Positions 1 to 6,997 of a stretch of DNA of 18,231 nt are shown here, one piece after another. The stretch comes from DAOTWA01 sp034435955 (GTDB taxonomy: Bacteria; Chloroflexota; Anaerolineae; Anaerolineales; Anaerolineaceae), in contig DAOTWA010000085.1 of the NCBI GenBank assembly GCA_034435955.1, positions 1 through 18,231 on the forward strand, in the 5' to 3' direction. Below the pieces are notes generated by a model that ran no database searches, was not told where the DNA came from, and saw only the letters and a list, made by a program, of their open reading frames with translations. Each line of letters starts with the position of its first letter. The first letter of the stretch is position 1. Both the position numbers and the translations under genes were made by a program.

Positions 1-1
1 C

Positions 2-217
2 AGAAAAGGAGGGCGGAAAGCAAGATATCACATCGTCTTCTTTAACCCCGAATCCTTAAAGCAACACCTTCCCCATCATCGCCGAGCGGACATTGTGTGG
101 GAAATGGATCGCCCCAACCACCCTTTCCATGAACATGACGGACAGGAACAGGAAAACACTCCATCTGAGCGCTGGCTGATCTCCATAAACAGGAACGAAA
201 CGGTGCCCGGGGTGTAA
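2..217 (+). CDS. possible 3' end of an unrecognised gene (5' cut by window edge)
   Basis: The plus-strand frame is open from the window edge for 71 codons and ends at TAA 215-217, 40 bases before the cupredoxin gene. The predicted peptide is polar and His/Asn/Glu-rich, with a middle such as DRPNHPFHEHDGQEQ and an ending SINRNETVPGV. I do not recognise a family. Codon third positions are only mildly GC-biased, so this could be chance. The opposite strand also has a 70-codon frame here that looks less protein-like. If real, it is the C-terminus of a gene lying mostly outside the window. The rest of 218-257 holds only the ribosome binding site of the next gene. Confidence 0.2.
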   Translation, partial: RKGGRKARYHIVFFNPESLKQHLPHHRRADIVWEMDRPNHPFHEHDGQEQENTPSERWLISINRNETVPGV

Positions 218-257
218 ACCGTTTATCGGTATCTTTCAATTTGGTTAGGAGCATAGG

Positions 258-1304
258 ATGAAAAAACTGCTTTCGTTGGTCTTGACTCTGGCATTCATGG
301 CTGGTTTCGCCTTGACGCCAGCCCTCGCCGCTGCGCCCCAGACGTATACGGTGCTCGTCGGCGCTGAAGACGCCAACCGCGGGATTGATATCATGGCGTA
401 TTTCCCAAATACGTTATACGTCCACGTGGGTGATACCGTCCACTGGGTGCAAAACTCTTTCGAGATTCACACGGTGAGCTTCATGGCCGGCGCAACAACA
501 TTGCCGGATATCGTGCCTGCACCAGCCAACCCGATCAGCCCCTTCATGTTCAACCCGGTGGTGGTCTTCCCGTCTGTTCCAGCCAGCGGACTTTACGATG
601 GATCTTCCTTCGTTAACTCAGGTTTGATGGGCATGGAAGCCGGTCAGGTGAAGGAATTTTCGCTGACCTTCACCAAGGCGGGCACGTTTGAATACGTCTG
701 CCTGGTGCACGGCCTCGCAATGTCAGGCAAGATCATCGTGGTAGATGCCAGCGTGGCAATCCCCACCCCGGCCATGGTAAAGGCGGCTGCGCTTTCCCAG
801 GCCGGCAAATCCCTGGCCGATGCCTCCAACCTGTTCCTCCAGGCGCAGGCCGACGTCCCGGCGCCGATTCATAACCCCGATGGCACCACCACTTACCATG
901 TCCAGGTGGGATTCAGCCACGGCAACGTCGACCTGATGAGCTTTTTCCCCGACAAACTGGTGGTTCATCCAGGCGATACGGTCGAGTGGAGCTTCGGTGG
1001 GATGAACATGGCCCCTCACACGGTTAGTTTCCTGAACGGCGCTGCTGAACCCGACCTGATCGTTCCTTACCCGCAGGCCGGCGGCCCGCCGCTGTTGCTG
1101 ATCAACCCGGCGGTGCTTTTCCCGGCCAACCTGGGCGCACCGCTCACCCGCCAGGGATTTTACAACTCGGGTATTCGCAGCCCCGATTTGCCTACCCCGC
1201 TCACCTATGCGTTGAAGATCGGTGACATGAACGGGCAGATCTATTACGAGTGCCTGTTGCACGACGCCAGCGGAATGAAGGGTTCGCTGATCGTGGCACC
1301 ATAA
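258..1304 (+). CDS. secreted protein with two plastocyanin-like (type 1 copper) cupredoxin domains
   Basis: This 348-residue protein starts with a clear Sec signal peptide (KK followed by a hydrophobic stretch, cleavage near ALA at residues 22-26). Two homologous cupredoxin domains follow, at about 29-163 and 213-348. Each opens with a strand plus GDTVxW and holds a complete set of type 1 copper ligands: H71, C148, H151, M155 in the first and H254, C332, H335, M340 in the second. The first uses CxxHxxxM and the second CxxHxxxxM, as in plastocyanin. The family carries electrons or stores copper outside the membrane; the redox partner is not visible here. The start is supported by AGGAG at 247-251, six bases before the ATG. 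It appears monocistronic, ending at a strong hairpin. Long inserts between the first His and the Cys (residues 79-125 and 261-310) make the domains bigger than a classical plastocyanin. Cupredoxin fold is quite sure; the physiological role is unknown. Confidence 0.88.
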   Translation: MKKLLSLVLTLAFMAGFALTPALAAAPQTYTVLVGAEDANRGIDIMAYFPNTLYVHVGDTVHWVQNSFEIHTVSFMAGATTLPDIVPAPANPISPFMFNPVVVFPSVPASGLYDGSSFVNSGLMGMEAGQVKEFSLTFTKAGTFEYVCLVHGLAMSGKIIVVDASVAIPTPAMVKAAALSQAGKSLADASNLFLQAQADVPAPIHNPDGTTTYHVQVGFSHGNVDLMSFFPDKLVVHPGDTVEWSFGGMNMAPHTVSFLNGAAEPDLIVPYPQAGGPPLLLINPAVLFPANLGAPLTRQGFYNSGIRSPDLPTPLTYALKIGDMNGQIYYECLLHDASGMKGSLIVAP

Positions 1305-1340
1305 GCGAGCCTGTCCGCGAGACCCGTCCATAAAGCCGTC

Positions 1341-1368
1341 ACAGCCCTGAAGCATACTTCAGGGCTGT
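1341..1368. terminator. 12-bp perfect hairpin between convergent genes
   Basis: ACAGCCCTGAAG (1341-1352) pairs perfectly with CTTCAGGGCTGT (1357-1368) around a CATA loop. It lies between the end of the cupredoxin gene and the end of the convergent coiled-coil gene. On the plus strand a T-rich but interrupted tail follows (ATAGTTAGTTATTCATT), so termination of the cupredoxin transcript is likely. It may also serve the opposing operon. Confidence 0.75.
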
Positions 1369-1390
1369 ATAGTTAGTTATTCATTAAATC

Positions 1391-2197
1391 CTAGGGAAAA
1401 TAGACCGTCTCAAGCTTGGTGAGCTGGTCGGCGAGGATTTTCAGATCCGACGAGGCCACGTCTGGGGATGAGTTGAGCTCATTGATCGCCAGGCTCAATC
1501 GCGATTGTAGCGCGCTGGCTGTGGCGGGGTCTTTGCTCTGCAAGAAGTCCTCCAGACCCTTCACATCTTCACCGGCTGCGGTCAGCGACAGGCGCGCAGC
1601 GGTGATGCTCTTGTCGGCGATGTTGAGGCGAGCGTTGTTCACGTCATTCAGCGCGCGCAGCAAGCTGACGTGCGCTTCCAGCGCGGCCACCTGCCCGCGG
1701 AGGTTCTGAAGGTCGCCTTGCGCGGTGCTCAACGCTCCCTGGGCCGCCGTGAGCTGTTCCTGAACGCCGGCGAGTTGCTGACGCGTCTGGACCAGCTCGG
1801 CCTGCGCCTGCAGGGCGCGGCTCTGCGCCGGCCGGTAGAGGACGAAGTAGGCTACCAGCAATCCCGCGGCAAAAACAGCCAGTATACCGACTGTCCAGCG
1901 CAGGCCGGCGCGGTTGAAGCGCCCCAGTCGCGTCTCGGGGTTGAACCACCAGCCAAACAAGCGCGCCAGCAGGCCGGGTTTACGCTTGGCCGGTGCTGGA
2001 GCTTCCTCTGCCGCTGGCGCTCCGGCCACCGCCTCGCTGCCGGCGGCGATCGCCTCGACAGCCGCCCCTCCAGCCGGCGCTGCCTCCCCTTCGCCTTCGC
2101 CGACAGGCGGCTCTGGTTCGGGCGCGGTCTCGCTCACCGGCTGCTTAGCATCCTTGGGTGGGACTTCCGACTCGGGGGGAACGCTTTCAGTATCCAT
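1391..2197 (-). CDS. single-pass membrane protein with acidic Pro/Ala-rich N-terminus and extracytoplasmic coiled coil
   Basis: This 268-residue protein has four parts. A low-complexity Pro/Glu/Ala/Gly region covers residues 1-70. A basic stretch follows at 71-100 (KRK, then Arg-rich), with one transmembrane helix at about 101-121. A Gln/Ala/Leu-rich coiled coil spans about 125-180, and a helical C-terminal part contains NNARLNIADKSITAARLSLTAA. The positive-inside rule places the acidic tail in the cytoplasm and the coiled coil outside. AGGAG on the minus strand just upstream supports the ATG. It is the last gene of a four-gene operon, 22 bases after a protein of the same architecture, and the two look like distant paralogues. 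The C-terminal helical segment resembles the HemX/Mic60 style of bitopic coiled-coil protein, but this is a resemblance read by eye. No enzymatic motif is visible; a scaffold, adaptor or protease substrate role is inference. Confidence 0.8.
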   Translation of the reverse strand: MDTESVPPESEVPPKDAKQPVSETAPEPEPPVGEGEGEAAPAGGAAVEAIAAGSEAVAGAPAAEEAPAPAKRKPGLLARLFGWWFNPETRLGRFNRAGLRWTVGILAVFAAGLLVAYFVLYRPAQSRALQAQAELVQTRQQLAGVQEQLTAAQGALSTAQGDLQNLRGQVAALEAHVSLLRALNDVNNARLNIADKSITAARLSLTAAGEDVKGLEDFLQSKDPATASALQSRLSLAINELNSSPDVASSDLKILADQLTKLETVYFP

Positions 2198-2219
2198 AAG
2201 GGTCTCCTGGTCTCTCTCG

Positions 2220-3134
2220 TTACGTCGGTCTGGGAGAAGGCGTCAGCGTAGGGTAGGGGGTAGATGTGGGCGCCGCGCCTGGACAGGCCGCTCCGCTGCA
2301 CGACGTCGGAGCGCTCCCAGCCGCAGACCCCCCTTGCGGCAGCCCGACTACCAGCGTCTCCCACACGCCGTCCAGCTCGTTCAGCGCCAGGACGGGGTAA
2401 AGCGGCAGGTCGGCCAGGGCCTGATCCAATCGGGATGCCAGCGCTTGCGGGGTGACGCCGGCCAGCTCGGGAACATCCGCGGGCATGCCGTTGAGGGCGT
2501 TGCGCGCCGCCTGCAAGTCCTGGCGAGCCAGGCCCAAGTTGCTCTGTGTCAGGTACAGGCGTGCCCGTGAGAGCAGCTCCATGGTCTTGAAAAGCCGGAC
2601 CTGCTGTTCGAGGTCGGTTAGCGTTGCCAGGGTGTCGCTGACCTGTTGATTGAGCTGGCCGACCGACTGGCTGTTCTGACCCACCAAACGGTTTAGATTC
2701 GCCAGTTCGGCCTGCAAACCATCCAGGCGATCCAGCGCTGCGCTGTGAGTCTGGATAGCCTGTTCGGCGTCGTCGAGGCTGCCGCGCAGATCGGCAACGG
2801 CGGTGGCTTGCTGGTCGTGCTGTGCCTGCAGGCCGACCACCCTGGTCTGAAGCTGACCGGCAAGCGACTGAACCTGCCCCGCGTAGTTGCTCTGTTCGGT
2901 CTCAACCTTTGCCAAGCGCTCAAGCAGGGCTTTTTGGGGCTGAGACTGCCGCTGATAGGCATACAGGCCGCCGTAATACAGCCCAATACCGAGCAGAATG
3001 CCCAGCAGCACAGCCAGCAACACCCGCAGAACTGCACGCCAGACGCGGCGCGTTGACGACGCCGTGCCGTGAACCGGCTCGGGCTGCCCAGATTGGCTGG
3101 AAGGGGGCGGGGAAAGCGGCGCCGGTTCAGACAT
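2220..3134 (-). CDS. single-pass membrane coiled-coil protein (HemX/Mic60-like architecture)
   Basis: This 304-residue protein has a Pro/Ser-rich cytoplasmic N-terminus (1-28), an Arg-rich flank (RRVWR, 29-33) and a Gly-rich transmembrane helix at about 34-60 containing GILLGIGLYYGG. A long coiled coil follows (about 65-185), then a helical module with the pattern LLSRARLYLTQSNLGLARQD. The C-terminal tail is disordered and Pro/Ser/Thr-rich, with two cysteines spaced CSGAAC. Topology is predicted N-in, C-out. GGAGG seven bases upstream supports the start. It sits between the ClpP-fold protease gene (28-base gap) and its probable paralogue (22-base gap). HemX proteins are annotated in haem operons, but no haem gene is near, so that name would be misleading. 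Function unknown; envelope scaffold, or partner or substrate of the co-encoded proteases, is inferred from the operon. Confidence 0.8.
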   Translation of the reverse strand: MSEPAPLSPPPSSQSGQPEPVHGTASSTRRVWRAVLRVLLAVLLGILLGIGLYYGGLYAYQRQSQPQKALLERLAKVETEQSNYAGQVQSLAGQLQTRVVGLQAQHDQQATAVADLRGSLDDAEQAIQTHSAALDRLDGLQAELANLNRLVGQNSQSVGQLNQQVSDTLATLTDLEQQVRLFKTMELLSRARLYLTQSNLGLARQDLQAARNALNGMPADVPELAGVTPQALASRLDQALADLPLYPVLALNELDGVWETLVVGLPQGGSAAGSAPTSCSGAACPGAAPTSTPYPTLTPSPRPT

Positions 3135-3162
3135 GGATAGCCTCCATCATCGCAGGCGGCTC

Positions 3163-4017
3163 TTAGCCTCTCGGCTGGCGGCCGCCTGGCGCTGGCAGGG
3201 CTGGACGGGCAGGATAGGGTAAGGGGATGTACTCTACCGACGGGCGACGCTGAGCGGCCTGAGGGTATAAATTCATCAGGTGATAGACCTCGGTGGGCAT
3301 CTCAGTATTGACCTGCAGGCCAATTTCGCGCGCCTCCTCCACGCTGATAGGGTAATCGTGGGTCCAGCGCCCGCTGGTCAATGCGTCGGTGATCTGACCG
3401 GTCTTTTCAGGGTCGTAGCGCTCACCCAGCAGACGCAGGACAACACTCTTCACCTGCAGGATCGCCTTGCGCGATATGTCTGCTAGGATCATCGTCTCGT
3501 CATCAATCTCATTGGCGGCTTTCTTATCCAGCACGTTGAGGATCGAGACGGCCGGATATTGGCCAATCTGCGGGTCGACCGGTCCCAGGACGGCATTTTC
3601 ATCCATGACGATCTCGTCCGCCGCCAACGCGATCAGCGTGCCGCCCGACATGGCGTAATGGGGGACGAAAACGGTCACCCTGGCCGGGTGCTTGGTCAGA
3701 GCGGTGGCGATTTGCTCTGCGGCCAGCACCAGCCCGCCCGGTGTGTGAAGGATCAGATCGATCGGTATCTTCGGATCGGTCAGCTTGATGGCACGCAACA
3801 CCTCTTCCGAATCCTGGATATCGATGTAACGGCCGATGGGAATGCCCAGGATCGAGAGGCTCTCCTGACGGTGGATGAGGGCGATGACGCGTGAGCCGCG
3901 CTTTTCTTCCAAAGCGCGAATCAAACGCATTCGCGAAGCCTCCAGCATCTTCTGGCGCACCACCGGCACCAGGGTGGCGATGATCAGGAATATCCAGATC
4001 AAATCGAAGTATCCCAT
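3163..4017 (-). CDS. membrane-anchored ClpP-fold serine protease, SDH/STOPP-like family
   Basis: This 284-residue protein begins with one N-terminal transmembrane helix (about 4-20), followed by a ClpP/crotonase-type domain of the serine dehydrogenase proteinase (SDH, PF01972) kind. The oxyanion motif HTPGG is at 91-95 and the candidate nucleophile Ser124 lies in YAMSGGT. A region with VLGPVDPQIG follows, and K165/K166 about 41 residues after the Ser are candidates for the general base. The archaeal relative PH1510 uses a Ser-Lys dyad with the same spacing. The C-terminal tail (about 255-284) is Pro/Arg-rich. GGAGGAG eight bases before the ATG supports the start. It lies 22 bases after the rhomboid gene in the same operon. 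PH1510-type proteases are usually paired with NfeD/stomatin genes, and here the partners are instead a rhomboid and two coiled-coil proteins. It probably cleaves membrane proteins or peptides near the bilayer; the substrate is unknown. Confidence 0.85.
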   Translation of the reverse strand: MGYFDLIWIFLIIATLVPVVRQKMLEASRMRLIRALEEKRGSRVIALIHRQESLSILGIPIGRYIDIQDSEEVLRAIKLTDPKIPIDLILHTPGGLVLAAEQIATALTKHPARVTVFVPHYAMSGGTLIALAADEIVMDENAVLGPVDPQIGQYPAVSILNVLDKKAANEIDDETMILADISRKAILQVKSVVLRLLGERYDPEKTGQITDALTSGRWTHDYPISVEEAREIGLQVNTEMPTEVYHLMNLYPQAAQRRPSVEYIPLPYPARPALPAPGGRQPRG

Positions 4018-4039
4018 CGTTCAAACTCCTCCAAAGAGG

Positions 4040-4738
4040 TTACCAGGGCCGATACTCGTCCGGATGCCAGCGGCGGATGCGCCGGCCGGCCGAGAAGGGC
4101 ACCGCCAGCAGCACGCCGAAAAGAAAGCCCCCGATATGCGCCCACCAGGCGATTCCGCCTGCTGCCGTCCCACTGGCGGTACCCAGAGCCAGCACGCCGG
4201 GGAAGAACTGCAGCCCGAACCAGATGGCCAGGTAGATGACGGCCGGGATAGGTATAAACAGAGGGAAGATGGTGATAAAGATCAGGGTAATGATGCTTGA
4301 AGTGGGAAAATAAACGAAATACGCCCCTAAGACGGCCGCAATGGCGCCGCTTGCACCGATGGCCGGCACCCGGCTGGTTGGATCCACAACGACCTGGGCT
4401 GCGCTGGCAGCAATGCCGCCGAGCAGGTAGAAGATGAGATATCGGCTGGAGCCCATGCGGTCTTCGACGTTGTCGCCGAAGATGAACAGGAACCACATAT
4501 TACCCAGAATGTGCAGCCACCCCCCGTGCAGGAACATGTTGGTGAAGAGTGGATAGAGGGTGCTCAACTGATTCCAGTGGATGCGCGCCGGCACCAGGCC
4601 GTATCTCAAAATAAACCGGTCCAGCCCAGCGGGAGACAGGCTCAGCTCGAAAAGGAAAACCAGGCTGTTAATACCGATCAGCAGCCAGGTGATGAACGGG
4701 AAAGATCGCGATTGGACAGTATCTTTTATGGGGAGCAT
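4040..4738 (-). CDS. rhomboid-family intramembrane serine protease
   Basis: This 232-residue polytopic protein has about six or seven transmembrane helices. The rhomboid signature is complete: HxxxN at H76-N80 within GGWLHILGNMWFLFIFGDN, the nucleophile motif GASG with Ser130, and the catalytic His201 in WAHIGG. These correspond to GlpG His150/Asn154, Ser201 and His254. The start is set at 4738, not the frame's first ATG at 4858, because AGGAGGTGA lies five bases upstream and the family begins with a short MxPIxD-type segment before helix 1. The upstream 40 codons overlap promoter-like sequence. Rhomboids cut single-pass proteins inside the membrane, preferring helices weakened by Gly/Ala. 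It is the first gene of an operon with a second membrane protease and two single-pass proteins, which makes those two plausible substrates (inference). Confidence 0.93.
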   Translation of the reverse strand: MLPIKDTVQSRSFPFITWLLIGINSLVFLFELSLSPAGLDRFILRYGLVPARIHWNQLSTLYPLFTNMFLHGGWLHILGNMWFLFIFGDNVEDRMGSSRYLIFYLLGGIAASAAQVVVDPTSRVPAIGASGAIAAVLGAYFVYFPTSSIITLIFITIFPLFIPIPAVIYLAIWFGLQFFPGVLALGTASGTAAGGIAWWAHIGGFLFGVLLAVPFSAGRRIRRWHPDEYRPW

Positions 4739-4780
4739 GCTCACCTCCTGTGCCGCACGTACGACACAGGGCATGGTTAT

Positions 4781-4809
4781 AGTATAGCGAGCAATCCTAT
4801 AATACGCAA
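4781..4809 (-). promoter_or_regulatory. putative sigma-A promoter of the rhomboid operon
   Basis: On the minus strand TTGCGT (4809-4804), a 17-base spacer and TATACT (4786-4781) precede the rhomboid start by about 40 bases. The -10 box matches consensus at 5 of 6 positions, while the -35 box keeps only TTG. Position and spacing fit a leader that carries the strong Shine-Dalgarno at 4741-4749. Confidence 0.5.
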
Positions 4810-4907
4810 CAATTCGGGCGCAGGGCAGGAAATCCCGGCCTGCAAGACCGATCATCACGGGCGCGCTGGCTTCACGCGATGCGAGATTCGTCCCTAGGCG
4901 CCGGGGT

Positions 4908-4913
4908 TATAAT
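4908..4913 (+). promoter_or_regulatory. perfect -10 box (TATAAT) eight bases before murJ ATG
   Basis: TATAAT at 4908-4913 leaves exactly eight bases before the murJ ATG at 4922, so transcription should begin at or next to the start codon. There is no Shine-Dalgarno sequence. An in-frame TAA (4910-4912) inside the -10 box excludes any upstream start. No clear -35 box is visible at the usual distance. Confidence 0.6.
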
Positions 4914-4921
4914 GGCGGCAT

Positions 4922-6526
4922 ATGGAGGACATCCCCCTGGCCGGAAATCTATCCAAAGCTAACCGTCAGATTGCGCGCGGTGCTGCTACCGTGATGCTGG
5001 CATTCGCCTTTGGCCAGCTCATCGGATTGGGCGCCAAAGTGCTCATCGCGGGAGCCTTCGGCACTGGCATGGAAGCCGACGCCTTCTACGCCGCCAACCG
5101 CCTGCCTGACATCATCTTCCAAATCATGGCCGGCGGCGCTTTGGCCTCGGCATTCGTGCCGACCTTTACCGGGCTGCTGGCGCGCGGCGAACGCGAAAGC
5201 GCATGGAAGTTGGCCTCCTCGATCGCAAACCTGATCTTCCTGGGGGTGGCGGCTGCCGCGTCTTTGGCCTTTGCCTTCGCCCCGCAGGTGGTGCGCTACC
5301 TGCTGGCGCCCAAGTTCGCTTCCAACCCGCAGCAGTTTGCCATGACGGTGACGCTGCTGCGCATAATGCTGCCATCGGCGGTAATCTTCAGCCTGAGCGG
5401 CCTGTTGATGGGTGTGCTGAATTCCCACCAAATCTTTCTATTTCCCGCCTTGGCGCCCTCCATGTATACCGCCGGGCAGATCTTCGGCGTACTGGCTTTA
5501 GCGCCGCGCTTCGGCGTTTACGGACTGGCTTGGGGCGTGCTGGCTGGCAGCTTCCTGCATCTTGTTGTCCAGCTTCCCGCTCTTCTACGCCTGGGCGGCC
5601 GCTATGCCGCCTCCCTGGGGCTGGACTTCGCTCCGGTGCGCGAGGTCGGCCGACTGATGGCCCCACGCCTGATAGGCGTGGGGGTGGTGCAGCTCAATTT
5701 CTGGCTCAACACGTTGCTCGCCTCGGGCATGGCCGAGGGTAGCCTGGCCGGCATCAATCTGGCCATGCCGCTGATGCTGGTGCCTGAAGCGGTCATCGCC
5801 CAATCGATCGCCATTGCCGCCATGCCAACCTTCTCGGCCCAGGTCGCTTTGGGCCAAATGGACGAGCTGCGCGCTTCCCTGGCGGCGGCGCTGCGCGCGG
5901 TGCTGCTGCTGGCCGTGCCGGCCTCGTTGGGGTTGGTCTTCCTGCGGCGGCAAATCGTGGCCCTCCTCTACCAGCACGGCGCCTTCGACGCCCATTCGAC
6001 CGAGCTGGTGGCCTGGGCGTTGCTTTGGTACGCGATCGGGCTGGTGGGCCATTCGGTGATCGAGGTGGTTTATCGCGCCTTTTATTCCCTGCACGACACG
6101 CGCACGCCGGTGTTTCTGGTGGCTGCAGCGATGAGCCTCAACCTGGCCTTCAGCCTGATCTTTTCGGCCCTGTTCAGCGCGGTGGGCTGGGCGCCGCACG
6201 GAGGCCTGGCGCTGGCCAACTCGCTGGCCACCGCCCTGGAGATGGCCGGCGCGCTGTTTCTCATCCGCAGGCGGGTGGGCGGGCTGCAAGGCCGACGCCT
6301 CGGAGGCGGGCTGGCGCAGGCCTCCGCGGGAGGACTGGCCATGAGCCTGGCTCTGGCCGTATGGCTGTCAGCCATGGGAGACCGCCCCGCCTGGCTGTCC
6401 GCCTCGGGCGGCATCATCCTGGGTGTGGGAGTCTATGCGCTGGCCGCGCTGGTGCTGCGCGTGCCCGAACTCTACATGCTCCTGGGCGCGCTCAGGCGCC
6501 AGGCGAAAAAGCTGGCCTTACGCTAG
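4922..6526 (+). CDS. murJ: lipid II flippase MurJ (MVF/MviN family)
   Basis: This 534-residue polytopic protein has about 14 transmembrane segments. The N-terminal region is typical of MurJ: a helix ending in the IAGAFGTGMEADAFYAA segment, followed by LPDIIFQIMAGGALASAFVPTF. The central Pro/Gly-rich helices and the later YRAFYSLHDTRTPV motif are also family-typical. MurJ flips the undecaprenyl-linked peptidoglycan precursor from the cytoplasmic to the outer face of the membrane. The ATG is forced by an in-frame stop just upstream and lacks a ribosome binding site, which fits a leaderless message. It stands alone, divergent from the rhomboid operon and convergent with the DUF212 gene, from which it is separated by 17 bases with no visible terminator. 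Length matches the family. Identification is firm at family level; a wider MOP-superfamily exporter is the only alternative. Confidence 0.93.
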   Translation: MEDIPLAGNLSKANRQIARGAATVMLAFAFGQLIGLGAKVLIAGAFGTGMEADAFYAANRLPDIIFQIMAGGALASAFVPTFTGLLARGERESAWKLASSIANLIFLGVAAAASLAFAFAPQVVRYLLAPKFASNPQQFAMTVTLLRIMLPSAVIFSLSGLLMGVLNSHQIFLFPALAPSMYTAGQIFGVLALAPRFGVYGLAWGVLAGSFLHLVVQLPALLRLGGRYAASLGLDFAPVREVGRLMAPRLIGVGVVQLNFWLNTLLASGMAEGSLAGINLAMPLMLVPEAVIAQSIAIAAMPTFSAQVALGQMDELRASLAAALRAVLLLAVPASLGLVFLRRQIVALLYQHGAFDAHSTELVAWALLWYAIGLVGHSVIEVVYRAFYSLHDTRTPVFLVAAAMSLNLAFSLIFSALFSAVGWAPHGGLALANSLATALEMAGALFLIRRRVGGLQGRRLGGGLAQASAGGLAMSLALAVWLSAMGDRPAWLSASGGIILGVGVYALAALVLRVPELYMLLGALRRQAKKLALR

Positions 6527-6543
6527 CAGGCAGTGCGAAATTC

Positions 6544-6996
6544 TCAGCGCCAAACGACCCAAACGAGCAGGGCCACGATGACCCCCAATACAACGCCACC
6601 CAGCGCCTCGCCCGGCGTGTGGCCGAGCACTTCCTTGAGCTGCTTCTCGTTGATCGGATTGCCCTTGAAAAGCTCTTCCATCATCAGATTGATGGTATGG
6701 GCATGGATGCCCGCCTGCCGACGGATGCCGGTTGCGTCGTAAATCACAATCATGGCCACAGCCGTTGCCAGCGCAAACAGGGGCGTATCGAAGCCAGTGT
6801 AAAGGCCGATGGCCAGCGCCGTGGAGGTGACCAATGAGGAATGCGAGCTGGGCATGCCGCCGGCGCTGAACAGAAGGGACCAGTTCGTGCGGTGGTTGCG
6901 AATACGATCGATGGGCACTTTTAAGCTCTGCGCCAGCAGCCAGGAGATCAACCCGGCGATCAGCACCTGGTTGGTGATAATCCTCCAGAACGGCAT
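6544..6996 (-). CDS. DUF212 family membrane protein (divergent PAP2/acid phosphatase-like)
   Basis: This 150-residue protein has about four hydrophobic segments. It carries the hallmark motifs of the DUF212 family: FSAGGMPSSHSS at about 43-54, YDATGIRRQAG at 86-96 and LGHTPGEALGG near 124-134. The PSSH element resembles the phosphatase motif of PAP2/vanadium haloperoxidase enzymes, but the family's reaction is not established. The start at 6996 follows the xseB stop by one base (TGA-C-ATG) and there is no separate ribosome binding site, so translation is probably coupled. It is the third gene of the xseA-xseB operon, and the link to DNA repair is only positional. The longer frame reaching back to 7182 lies inside xseB and is rejected. 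Confidence 0.88.
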   Translation of the reverse strand: MPFWRIITNQVLIAGLISWLLAQSLKVPIDRIRNHRTNWSLLFSAGGMPSSHSSLVTSTALAIGLYTGFDTPLFALATAVAMIVIYDATGIRRQAGIHAHTINLMMEELFKGNPINEKQLKEVLGHTPGEALGGVVLGVIVALLVWVVWR

Positions 6997-6997
6997 G

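Noticed and set aside
42..254. 70-codon minus-strand frame in the leader of the cupredoxin gene
   Set aside because: No ribosome binding site, odd composition (Cys, Arg and Pro runs), and it overlaps the upstream regulatory region; no family recognised.
723..1355. Long minus-strand frame across the cupredoxin gene
   Set aside because: Antisense shadow of a clear signal-peptide cupredoxin; its sequence is Arg/Gln/His-rich low-complexity typical of a shadow in GC-rich DNA.
4798..4803. TATAAT on the plus strand as an alternative murJ promoter
   Set aside because: No TG extension and only a poor -35 (GGTTAT). The nearer TATAAT at 4908 has a more decisive position, though a second upstream promoter cannot be excluded.
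4739..4858. 40-codon N-terminal extension of the rhomboid
   Set aside because: A near-perfect Shine-Dalgarno sits before ATG 4738, and the extension would cover the promoter-like boxes.
5585..6289. 234-codon antisense frame inside murJ (and the 270-codon +frame 6025-6837)
   Set aside because: Both are Gln/Arg/Gly-rich shadow frames of the well-supported murJ and DUF212 genes.
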